Positions 36,805 to 46,470 of a DNA stretch of 64,000 bases are shown here, in pieces. Location of the stretch: NCBI GenBank assembly GCA_963969345.1, contig OZ017766.1:3844001-3908000 (forward strand), given 5' to 3'. Origin of the DNA: Turbatrix aceti (lineage: Eukaryota > Nematoda > Chromadorea > Rhabditida > Panagrolaimidae). The notes under the pieces are model-generated. The model had not been told where the DNA came from. It ran no database searches and was given only the letters and a program-made list of their open reading frames with translations. Position numbers and translations under genes: made by a program. Positions within the stretch are counted from its first letter, which is position 1, and every line of letters starts with the position of its first letter.

Positions 36805-36958
36805 TTTCCGGCTTTTTTTCAAGTATTGAATAATTGTGTGTTAGACGATTTTTAACATTTCATAATTCAACGCCGATGCTTTGCCGAGTTGCGCAAAGTG
36901 CCGCCCATCATCAGCTAGCCTTAAATTCGCCTCAGATTCATTTTGCTGTCGTTGAGTA

Positions 36959-36964
36959 AATAAA
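36959..36964 (+). terminator. poly(A) signal AATAAA
   Basis: AATAAA lies 155 bases after the aquaglyceroporin stop. Confidence 0.5.
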
Positions 36965-37303
36965 ATATGATACTGTGTACAAATGAGCAAAAATCACGTC
37001 GGGTTGATTAACACTCGAATTTTGACCTTCAAGTGATTAAAAACGGGGGAAATCAATCAGAAAACCCGAGTTTTTTTACCTTGGTTCTGATTGGCTTTAA
37101 TTAGCTAAAACGTTTGATTACCCGACCTCGAAGTCAGCTGAAAAGAGGCTAAATAAACTGATAAGGCAACGACCAGACGCACACAAATGCAGTTAGTGCG
37201 GCCAGTTGGTCTTATCTCCAGACTTCCCGGACTGCAGATTTTGGTTACACGTGAATGCAACTTTTGCCTTCGACAACGGCGACGACTATAGTTTTCGGTT
37301 AAA

Positions 37304-40300
37304 ATGTCGTTCTGCGCTTGGCTTTTGACTCACAAAAAACAGTGTATAGAATTTAATACACTGACGTATTAATATCGAAAAAAAAATGTATACATTGAGT
37401 GCTCAATACAGCGATGTATAGTTCAGCCGAACTATACATTTTTTCGTATCACAAATAATACATTGCTTGTATTAAAAAATGAACAAAAATGAATAGTATT
37501 CGGCTTGGCAAAGCGCGTCGAATGCGTTTTGCTTGCAGCTGCTTTTTAGGCCACCGTCCCCTCGTTGTTGTTCCACGGTATTCGTTTTAGACATAATTTA
37601 TTTCAGTTATTAACACAATCATATAAAAACAAGAAAATATAAAACAACCCGAAGCAAAAAGTAAAAAAAATGAGGACAACCGTCTTCTTGAATATCGCGT
37701 CGGTTGCGACAGCTTGTCTTTTCTTGGAAGATCGCCGGGAATCTGACCTCGACTTCGAAGTTAATTTGTTTTTCAATCACATAAGGGCTTGAAGTTGTTT
37801 GATTGCAGCCGCTTTACCTAAAAACGTGAACATAATTTTGGTCTTTGAGTTTTTTCCGAAACTTACAGACAGTGTGAAGCGAAGCACAGATGCGTTGTTG
37901 AAGCGCAATTTTATGTTACCTGCTGCATGCTGAAAACAAAATTTAAGCTCAAAAATTATCTCGATTTAAAAATTTGATGCCAAATGAATTTCAACCCCCT
38001 TTATTACCATTTTCTGCGATTGTGAGGCCAATCAAAGCACCCCAGCTATCGACATCATTGCAACTCTATCTAACAATTCGCAAAAACTTAGATCACAATC
38101 GCACAAAAAGGTAAAAGTGGGTGAAACTTGTTTGGCTTTAAAATAAAAAAGGTATGAAAACAAACAGAAAATTTGTAAATGTTAAAAACATACCAAAGTC
38201 GACAGCAGGTTAGCTCCATAGGTTGCATTCGTTTTGGGAAAGTTGCCGAAGTAGTTTGAAAGAGAAACGCGAAAAGTCACGCAAAAAGAAACAACAATTA
38301 CAGAGAATGCGTGCGTCAAAAAAACAACAGACAAAAAAAACGATGCTATCCAAATTTTTATTTGGCGAGCAATTGCAGCGAGTCGATCGTAGCATTCGCT
38401 TTGAGACTCCGCTAAACAATAAAATTACCCTACTAGGGTGTGTGAAATATAGAAATGTATTGAAATGTATACATTTTCGTGTTTGAATAAAAATACATTT
38501 TTTTTGTATTGATAAAAATACGTTTTTTTGTTTTCATACGTCTAATGTATTATTTTCGATACAAAAATGTATTCAGCACACTTATACATCAATGTATTAT
38601 TTTTATTTTTTTGTGAGTGATTTTGCTCTGCGCAGCTCTGTCCACGTCGACGGCACTCAAGATACTGGTGTACAGCCCGACGCTGAGCAAGAGCCATATG
38701 ATATCCAGCGCTCGCATTGCGGACACCCTGGCACTCGCTGGTCACAATGTGGTGGGGTTTTATGTTAAATAAGCTTTGTGTTAACCTCTCCATTCAGACT
38801 GTAGTGGAATCGGAGTTCATGATTCCATCAGCATCGATCGTGACCACGAAGCACGCCAAAAAAGTTGTGCTTGGTGGATTCGATTCAGCTGCGTTGCGAA
38901 AAAAGTTGCCACGATTCTTTGAAAATCTTTTTGCACCAGATATGTCACTCTACGAGGCTCTGACCAACGACAAGGCAGACATCGTGGCTGAACTTTTGTC
39001 TTTCAACTGCGAAAGTACGTAGTTTTTATAATTTTTGGCCATACCGCTCATTTTTTCAGCAATGCTCCAGAAACACGGCAGCTACTGGGAGTCCCTGAAA
39101 TCCGAGCAGTACGACATTTTCTTTGCCGCACAGATCGACCCATGCGCCCCGGGCTTGAAGCATCTCATGGGCGCCAGGTCATTCATCTGGATCTCCAGCT
39201 GCCCGCTCATTGAATACATGGCCAGCGTTTTGGGACTTCCGGCCTCGACCGGCTTCGTCCCGGCTGTAATCTCGGACTATGCTTACCTCACCGACCAGAT
39301 GACCATCTACCAGCGGCTGCGCAACATCATTGAGGTCTATCAATCCAGAAGACAACAAGCCGAAGGCGAGGCAAAGGCAGATTTGGTGTACGAAAAATAC
39401 TACGGTCCAAACTTCCCAAAAATGATTGACATCGTGCAAAACGTATCTCTTGTCTTTGTCATGGCAGACGAGTTTCTCAGCTTTCCGCGGCCGATTCTGC
39501 ACAACACCATTTACGTTGGAGGAAGTGGAATCCATGACACAGTGCATCGGCTGGAAGAACCTTTTTCATCGGAAATGGGCAAGGGCAGAAAAGGCGTGGT
39601 TTTGTTCTCGATGGGCACGATCATGCAAACCAAAGTCATGCCTCTGGCTTTCAAGCAGCACCTGATGCAGGCCCTGGCCGCAACTTCTGACTACCACTTT
39701 ATCGTCAAAATTGACGAAGACGAAACTGAATTCCAGCCGCTGGCAGAGGGAGTGACCAACGTCAAACTCGTGCACTGGGCTCCTCAGCCGGCGATTCTGG
39801 CGCACGACAGACTGAAACTCTTCGTCACGCACGGCGGGTATAACAGTCTCCTGGAAGTTGTCTACGCCGCAAAACCCGTCATCACGCTGCCCATGTTCTC
39901 GGATCAGTGGTACAACGGCTACGTAGCCCGGCGCAATGGCTTCGGTCGGGTCTTCGACAAACGCCTGCTGCTCAAATCGGCTTCTGAGTTCCGCGACCTC
40001 CTCCAGAACACGCTGGCTGATGACAGTCTGCGCGAACACGCCCTCCGCGTCAGGAAACTCATTCAGACCAAGCCCCTGACTCCAACCGAACGAATTCTAA
40101 AGTACACTAAATTTGTTGGAGAGAATCGTGACTTCCCGGAACTGCATGTCTCCGGTAGAAAACTCTCAACTGTTATCTACTACAATATCGATATCTTCGT
40201 TATTGGAATTGTGTTGACACTCGGGTTGATAGCGTTTATAGCCTCTGTTGCATTGTTCATTCTTCGATCGGTCGTCGCTCCTTTATTGCCCTCAAAAAAC

Positions 40301-40318
40301 AAACAAAAAGTTCCGTAA
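37304..40318 (+). CDS. UDP-glucuronosyl/glucosyltransferase, first exon split by a transposable element
   Basis: Coding pieces are 37304-37328, 38621-38751, 38798-39014 and 39060-40318. The first two become contiguous only if the element at 37329-38617 and one TGA copy are removed; then the start reads MSFCAWLLILLCAALSTSTA, a textbook signal peptide, followed by LKILVYSPTLSKSHM, the usual UGT N-terminus (543 aa in all). The C-terminal half has the UGT donor-binding signature (HWAPQPAILAHDRLKLFVTH, GGYNSLLEVVYAAKPVI, PMFSDQ). The C-terminal membrane helix (about 490-525) ends in a Lys-rich tail that fits ER retention. UGTs conjugate UDP-sugars to lipophilic substrates in the ER lumen. In the window as given, translation from 37304 stops inside the element unless it is spliced out. 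It may be a disrupted allele or an element turned into an intron. Confidence 0.8.
37329..38617. mobile_element. 1.29 kb inverted-repeat DNA element inserted in the UGT signal-peptide exon
   Basis: The ends are CTCACAAAAAA and TTTTTTGTGAG, flanked by the 3-base direct repeat TGA (37326-37328 and 38618-38620). Subterminal regions are rich in AATGTAT/ATACATT palindromes, for example 10-base arms around TGTATAGTTC near 37415-37438. The interior is AT-rich without a transposase. A 3-base target duplication fits PIF/Harbinger- or CACTA-like transposons, but the terminal bases do not decide it. Confidence 0.75.
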
Positions 40319-40655
40319 TGATTGATGTGACGGGACACAGCAAGAAGTAAATGTATTTGCAAATCGTAGGTAAATTCATGATCTCACACGTTTTTAAATT
40401 AATTTAGGGGGAATTTATATTTTGTTTGCATTTGCTTTGATCACGATCTTTGATTTTTATTAGCGTTCATTTGTGCAAAAAGATAAAAAATGGATGATAG
40501 ATAAAAAATAATCCGTGCAAGCGACATAAACATCGGAGACACATCGTACAAAAAAATACTGATAAGTTTATCACATTCCGTAAAATATCATAAATACTCG
40601 TGTTACCGCTTCGCATTCATTTTATGCCTGTTGTGCATCGTGTTCTTAAACAACA
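40319..40655. other. intergenic, nothing recognised
   Basis: AT-rich spacer between the UGT gene and the LRAT array, with no feature seen. Confidence 0.5.
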
Positions 40656-41704
40656 ATGGTAAGTTAAGCAGGATATACAATTTTTCCTATATTTTTTTTC
40701 GCGATTTCAGGCTCCGATCGGCGTGTCAAAACAATTCGAAAAACACGTGCGAAGTGTTTTAGATAAAGAAAACATTGTCTTGGATAAAGATCTTGACTGG
40801 GGCAAAACGCCGCTCGATCAGTGTTTCGTCCTCATAATTAGCAAGGTAAATGATTACTATCCGCGAGGTGCAGATTGTGTATAGAAAACTTTTAGCGATC
40901 TAATTACTTCGAGGTACGACTTATCGTCGACGAAGAACATCGCGATCTGGAGTTAGTTCATTTGCGAAACGTGCATGAAAATGACGTGCTGATCAAAAAG
41001 AGTTTTTGTGATAAAGATGATGCAAAAAGGTACGTGCAAGAGATACGGAACAAGATGGTGAACGGCACGTTTGACGAGTAAGTTCAAAAATAAATTATTT
41101 TTAAAATAATATTTATTGCAGCGTGCACGTGCGAATACGCAAACTGCCATCCGACGTGCATTCTAACCCTGACCGGTACATCAATCCCGGTAACCACATC
41201 CAGCGCGATCTGGGATACCCCCTAATTGGTAACCACGAAGGAGTATACCTCGGCGAGGGCCGCGTGGCCCACATCAACGACAAATCGAGCGCGACAGGCC
41301 CCCTCAGTCTGAGTACCAGCAAGTTGAGCGGCGACTCGTGCGCCCGGATCGACCGCTTCGAAAGGTTCGCCGGGGATAGATCGAAAGAGATCCGCGTCCT
41401 GGTGCACTGCATCCGCCGCAAGACCCCCGAAGCAATCTGCGAAGACGCACGACGTCTTGCAAAATGCGAATACCGCAAAGGCGAGTACCATGTGCTCAAC
41501 AAGAACTGCCAGCACTTTGCATCCCTATGCGTCATCGGCGAGGAGTGGATGTCTGACAAGGAGGAACTAGCGATAACAACTGCAAAGTTTGGCTGTGGAG
41601 TCCTCGCTGTCGGCGCTCTAGCTTTCATGGCTTACAAGTCCTATAACTCCGAACCGGAAGAAGACAAACAAAGTTCGAAAAAATCGAAGACGGATCGTCG
41701 CTGA
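40656..41704 (+). CDS. LRAT-family acyltransferase-like protein, copy A
   Basis: Exons 40656-40658, 40711-40845, 40896-41077 and 41122-41704 give 300 aa. The first exon is just the ATG; without splicing the frame stops at once (MVS stop), and exon 2 has no ATG, so the micro-exon seems real. Residues 1 to about 106 form a domain shared by all four copies (LDWGKTP...RLIVDEEHRDLEL) that I do not recognise. The rest is an LRAT/NlpC-P60 domain: PGNHIQRDLG, NHEGVYLGEGRVAHI with the catalytic His, and NKNCQHFASLC with the nucleophilic Cys. A C-terminal hydrophobic segment (about 258-275) and a basic tail suggest a tail anchor as in PLAAT/HRASLS enzymes. Relatives act as phospholipid or retinol acyltransferases; nematode EGL-26 is a known LRAT-family member. 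The substrate is unknown. Confidence 0.85.
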
Positions 41705-41812
41705 AGTCAAGTCCATTTGCATGCCATTACAGTTACAAGCTTATAACATTGTCTTATTTTGCTTCAAATGCAAGAATTTTGTGCAGTGTATTTATAAATA
41801 TAACATTAAAAG

Positions 41813-41818
41813 AATAAA
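41813..41818 (+). terminator. poly(A) signal AATAAA
   Basis: AATAAA lies 109 bases after the stop of LRAT copy A. Confidence 0.45.
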
Positions 41819-42100
41819 CATGTATTTTTGATTTCGATAATTCGAAATTTAAAATTATTGGCGTAAAATCGTAAGACACGAGGTATGCTACTATGGGGCG
41901 TGAATCAAAAAGCAAATAATAAGACGACGCAGCATGAATAAAAGCTGCACCGGCCAGCTTGCATGCCTGCTTGCATGTTTCCGAAAAGCGCTCCGTAAAG
42001 ATACGTTGTTTTTTATAAACGCGTATTTCGATATTAGCCCCGTTTTTTTCTTTGGCAATCGTTTGGCATTTTTGCATGTACGTTTTTATAGGTTAGAAAC

Positions 42101-43055
42101 ATGGATAACGTGCCGCCAGAATTCCGCGAATATGGGGAACGTGTTCTGGACTCCGAATGGATTGGCAAACGTGTCGGCGGTGTTATCTGTGGCAAGACGC
42201 CGCTAAATCAATATTTTGCCCTGGTGACTAGCAAAGTAGTGTGGTACGCGGTGCGGCTCATCGTCGACGAAGAACACCGCGACCTGGAGCTCGCCGGTGT
42301 TTTCAACGTCCACAACGAAAATGTGCTACTCAAAAAGGAGTTTTTTTCTTACGACGAGGCCATGAAGTACGTGGCAGAGATAAAAAACAAGTTGGAAAAT
42401 GGCTCGTTTGACGAGTAAGTTAAATGCAACATTTATAAGCCTTCAAAAAGTTGGTTGTAGCGTGAGCGTGCAAATTCGCCGGCTTCCACCTGACGCGTAT
42501 TTCTTCCCCGATAAATACCTCAAACCTGGAGATCACATCCAGCGCAGCCTAATAGGCCCCAACTTTGTTGGCAACCACGAAGCAGTGTACCTCGGCGAAG
42601 GCCTCGTGGCCCACATCAACGGTTCAACGGACGCAACGGACCTCATAAGCCTTTATACGTGCAAGATGAACGGCGATGCTTATGCCCGAATCGATCGCTT
42701 CGAGAAGTTCGCAGGGGACGAGTCTAAAGAAATTCGTGTGCTGGTACACTGCATCCGTCGCAGGACCCGTGAGGATATCTGCGAGATGGCGCAACGTCTT
42801 GCCGACGGCAAATATCGACGAGGCGAGTATCATCTGTTGCAAAAAAATTGCCAGCACTTTGCATCTTTGTGTGTCATCGGCGAAGAGTGGATGTCCGACA
42901 TGGAAAAGATTCAGGAAGGTGTCCAAACGGCTGCTAGGATCACTGCCGGTGCCGCCATTTTTGCCACAATTGGCTACGCAGCCTATTCTACCTTTTTCTC
43001 CCAACCGGTTGAAGACAAAGAACGCTCGCAAGTGGCTAAAACAAAGCAACGCTGA
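42101..43055 (+). CDS. LRAT-family acyltransferase-like protein, copy B
   Basis: Exons 42101-42414 and 42461-43055 give 302 aa. The N-terminal domain is in one exon here: the phase-0 intron that copies A, C and D carry after the ...(V/I)TSK-like position is absent, with Val-Val in place of Tyr-Leu in copy D. The LRAT part keeps PGDHIQRSL, NHEAVYLGEGLVAHI and QKNCQHFASLC, so His and Cys are intact. A C-terminal hydrophobic helix (AGAAIFATIGYAAYSTFF) and Lys/Arg tail follow. An acceptor-like TTTTTATAG lies 10 bases upstream of the ATG. Its amino-acid sequence is closest to copy D, both at the N-terminus (NVPPEFRE) and in the LRAT domain. Confidence 0.88.
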
Positions 43056-43490
43056 AAGTATTAAAAAAAGCTGAGAAGTATTGTGTGTGTAACGTCTGTA
43101 ACGTCACGTAGGAGTCATGATTCTACGCCGCCGACCGCGTCAACAACGGTTTCCGCCGCTCCAATCCGCCGATCGCGTCAACATCTCTTCCGTCGTCGCT
43201 CCCACGCCACACAGTGGGAATTTGCAGTGCATTTTTGCGACCACGCGAGAAATTCCCACTGTGCGCCACCAACACCGCTGCGCCGCCCTCTCGCTCATCG
43301 TCAACACCGCTCCAAGCTCTCTTCCGCTCCAGCCTCCAAGCCCTCCCCTGCTCCAGCTCCGTCTCCGCCCCCCCCCGTCACGCTGGCACGCATATAAAAG
43401 GACGCCGTTTCTTCCCCTCCCGTCTCAGAAATCACCCCCTCCGCTTATCTCCCCTATTCGTTTTATTCGTTGCCTTCTCCTCGCGTATCA
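43056..43490. other. C-rich spacer with a hairpin and a TATA-like site
   Basis: This stretch is C/T-rich on the plus strand. It has a 14-base perfect inverted repeat (43210-43223 with 43250-43263) and a TATAAAAG motif at about 43393. It leads into the inverted repeat and SL1 copy downstream. No protein frame with domains is seen. Confidence 0.45.
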
Positions 43491-43564
43491 CGACGTGCCT
43501 CTCCCTCTTTTTGTATTGACCGTGCCCTGGGGGTTTAATTACAAAAAGAGGGAGAGGCACGTCG
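43491..43564. repeat. 25-base perfect inverted repeat (hairpin)
   Basis: Arms 43491-43515 and 43540-43564 are perfectly complementary around a 24-base loop. The right arm sits between two copies of GGTTTAATTAC (43532-43542 and 43566-43576), the second of which starts the SL1 copy. This is the pattern left by a template switch. Confidence 0.85.
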
Positions 43565-43565
43565 A

Positions 43566-43587
43566 GGTTTAATTACCCAAGTTTGAG
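43566..43587 (+). other. genomic copy of the nematode SL1 spliced-leader sequence
   Basis: All 22 bases of the SL1 leader (GGTTTAATTAC followed by CCAAGTTTGAG) are present exactly. It does not look like a normal SL RNA gene: the base pair after the leader is GC, not the GT donor, and no clear Sm site (AATTTTGG-like) follows. A 20-base perfect palindrome lies at 43635-43654. It could be a decayed SL RNA gene, a reverse-transcribed trans-spliced mRNA, or an unusual SL RNA with a GC donor. Confidence 0.7.
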
Positions 43588-43634
43588 GCATAAAAGAGCA
43601 AGTTCACACTCGCAACACTCACGTATTTCTCACA

Positions 43635-43654
43635 GACAACCGTATACGGTTGTC
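43635..43654. repeat. 20-base perfect palindrome
   Basis: The sequence GACAACCGTA plus its inverse complement lies 48 bases after the SL1 copy. It could be a 3' stem of a small RNA or a mobile-element remnant. Confidence 0.6.
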
Positions 43655-44160
43655 GTACACGAGGACGTAACAGTGTGGTATAAAATTATTCTTTTTATCG
43701 ATGTTGCTTCACTTTTTTTGCAAATCACATACCGTATCGCACATAAAGAATGACTGAATTAAAGTTATACAGCTCGTGAATAAAAAGTCACCTGATTACC
43801 TGATAAAACGCCCTTAATCGTTCGAAGACATAACATACTCAAAAGTCGTGTCTTTAACAGATCAAAAACTAGAATCGGGATGGACTTTGAACAGAATTCC
43901 TCCGAAACCGCTCTACGCAACAGAATCTTCTTTTTCCACCGTTCTCGAAATTAGTAACGTATCAACGTGTTTTCGCAGTTTTGGTACCATGTCATTAACT
44001 TCCTCTGTCTCAGCCAAAAAATATCGAAATTTGCGTTGAACGCATAAAAACCACGAGTAATATTTTTTTGTGCGGCACGTGAAAAAAAGTAATTTATGCA
44101 ATAAAAATACACACTGATTTCCATCGGTGGTCAGTTTGTATGACAAGTTAGGTTGAAAAC
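43655..44160. other. AT-rich spacer
   Basis: No gene is recognised between the SL1 copy and LRAT copy C. Confidence 0.5.
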
Positions 44161-45149
44161 ATGTGTAATGTGCCATCTGAATTCTACGAAACCGTCCTGC
44201 GTATCCTGGCGGCCGAAAAGATCGACGCCAACGTTTGCAAACTTGATTGGGGCCAGACGCCGCTCGGACAGTACTTTGTCTTCGTTACTTATCAGGTAAG
44301 CGGCTTTTGACGTGCAAATCGTCAGGCTGCAGTCATACCGGGTTTCCAGTTAGCCGTGCTGCTCATTGTCGACGAAGAACATCGCGATCTACAGATCGTT
44401 GATGCACGGAACGTGTACAACGACAATGTGCTACTAAAGCAGCGATTTCGTAATGAAAAAGAGGCTCGCAAGTACTCGGCAGCGATGCGGAAAAAGATGA
44501 CGGAGGGTTCGTTCAAGGGGTAAGTCCGATGAAATGTTTTGTAAATTAAAAAAATGTTTGCAGCGTGCACGTGCGAATACGCAAAGTGCCATCCGACGTG
44601 TATTCTAACCCTGACCGTTACCTCAAACCTGGAGACCACATCCAGCGCGATCTGGGATTCCCCATACCTGGTAACCACGAAGGAGTATACCTCGGCGAGG
44701 GCCGCGTGGCCCACATCAACGACAAATCGAGCGCGGCCGATCCCAGCAGCGTGAGTACCAGCAAGTTGAGCGGCGACTCGTACGCCCGGATCGATGGCTT
44801 CGACAGGTTCGCCGGGGATAGATCGAAAGAGATCCGCGTCCTGGTGCACTGCATCCGCCGCAAGACCCCCGAAGCCATCTGCGAAGACGCACGACGTCTT
44901 GCAAAATGCGAATACCGCAAAGGCGAGTACCATGTGCTCAAACAGAACTGCCAGCACTTTGCATCCCTATGCGTCATCGGCGAGGAGTGGATGTCTGACA
45001 AGGAAGTGATACAGAAACGCGCAATAGCAGCTGGCACAATCACTGTCGGTGCCGCCGCTGTTGCCGCCCTCGGCTACGCCGCCTACAAAAGAAGCAAGAA
45101 AGAGAACAAGTCCACGTCTCCTTCAAGTCCGGACCATACCACCGAATAA
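44161..45149 (+). CDS. LRAT-family acyltransferase-like protein, copy C
   Basis: Exons 44161-44295, 44350-44519 and 44564-45149 give 296 aa. Exon 1 is 135 bases, the same length as in copy D and as exon 2 of copy A. The N-terminal domain (NVPSEFYETVLRILAAEK, LDWGQTPLGQYFVFV) is well diverged from copy A. The LRAT exon, by contrast, is nearly identical to that of copy A over about 440 bases, until the sequences part abruptly before the C-terminal membrane helix. Catalytic His (NHEGVYLG) and Cys (KQNCQHFAS) are kept. The tail is Ser/Lys-rich. The short leader ggttgaaaacATG resembles that of copy B. Confidence 0.88.
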
Positions 45150-45426
45150 TTACGACTGTAAAATCATTAGCGGTCTCATAAAAATCCACAGATTAACCTG
45201 ATGTGAGTTATAAACTATTTTTGACAGAAATGAGTCGATAAATTGAACGACAAATCGATTTTCAAGTCTTGCAAATCTCCGTAATTCGAGAAATTAAAAA
45301 TTCAGCTTAATTCAGAACATTTTGCCAACGCCCTGTTTACGGCTTTCCTTTGCATGAATCATCTGACACACTCCCGACTAACTGTTATTCTATTCGATTC
45401 GTTTTGCCGATATTCAGATCGTGAGC
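45150..45426. other. spacer between LRAT copies C and D
   Basis: AT-rich; an acceptor-like GATATTCAG (45410-45418) lies just before the copy D start. Confidence 0.45.
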
Positions 45427-46470
45427 ATGCATAACGTGCCACCCGAATTCCGCGAGCACGTGGAACGTGTTCTGGCCAGCGAATGGATGGGCGAACGCAT
45501 CGGCGGCCCCGTCTGGGGCATGACTCCGTTCGGGCAGTACTTTGTCCTCGTGACCAGCAAAGTGAGCGTTTGCTCCTGCCTTTGGCGTTCCAGTTGAGGA
45601 TAACGGGCTTTCAGTATTTGTGGTACGCGGTGCGGCTCATCGTCGACGAAGAACACCGCGACCTGGAGCTCGCGAGTGTCTTCAACGTGCACAACGACGA
45701 CGTCCTGCTCAAGCGGGATTTTCTCACCTACAACAGCGCCATCCGGTACGTGGCAGACACGTGGAACAAGATGGAGGACGGCTCGTTTGACGAGTGAGTT
45801 GTGTTTGGAGAGTTCTGCCTTTGGGGATGTATCGGGCACGACGTGGCATTGTCACTGCGTTTTATATGCCTTCCAACGAACTGTTTGCAGCGCGGTGAAC
45901 GTCCGCGTCCGTCGGCTACCACCCGACGCGTTTTTCTTCCCCGACAAATATCTGAAACCCGGAGATCACATCCAGCGCAGCCTGGAGTCCATCTTGCCGG
46001 CCAACCACGAGGGAGTCTACCTCGGCGAAGGCCTCGTTGCTCACATCAACGGCCCGTCGGACGCAACCGACCTCATGGGCCTCAGCGAAGGCAAGAAGGG
46101 CGAAGACGTCTTCGCCCGAATCGACTCCTTTAGAAAGTTTGCGGTGCACGAGTTCAAAGAGATCCGCGTTCTTGTGCACTGCATCCGCCACCAGTCCCGT
46201 CAGGTCATCTGCGAGAACGCGCGGCGTCTTGCCGATGGCAAGTACCGCCAAGGCGATTACCATCTGTTGCAGCAGAACTGCCAACACTTTGCTTCTTTCT
46301 GCGTCCTCGGCAGGGAGTGGATGTCCGACAAGGAAGTGAGACAGGAGCAGGTTGCCAAGATCGGCCTCGGGGCCCTGTTTTTCGGCTTCGCCGCTTTTAC
46401 CGCCTATCACACCGGAGCGATTAACAGCGGAAAGACAGCCCAACTCGCTCACACTGAGCGCCGTTGCTGA
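45427..46470 (+). CDS. LRAT-family acyltransferase-like protein, copy D
   Basis: Exons 45427-45561, 45615-45793 and 45891-46470 give 297 aa. The N-terminal domain (NVPPEFREHVERVLASEW, TPFGQYFVLVTSK, WYAVRLIVDEEHRDLEL) is closest to copy B but keeps the intron that B lacks. The LRAT domain has PGDHIQRSL, NHEGVYLGEGLVAHI and QQNCQHFASFC, so the catalytic residues are intact. The C-terminal hydrophobic helix (GLGALFFGFAAFTAY) is followed by a polar tail. It is the last gene of the array and the most GC-rich. Confidence 0.88.

Noticed and set aside
43566..43675. Functional SL1 RNA gene
   Set aside because: GC instead of GT after the leader and no recognisable Sm site; kept only as an SL1 copy of uncertain status.
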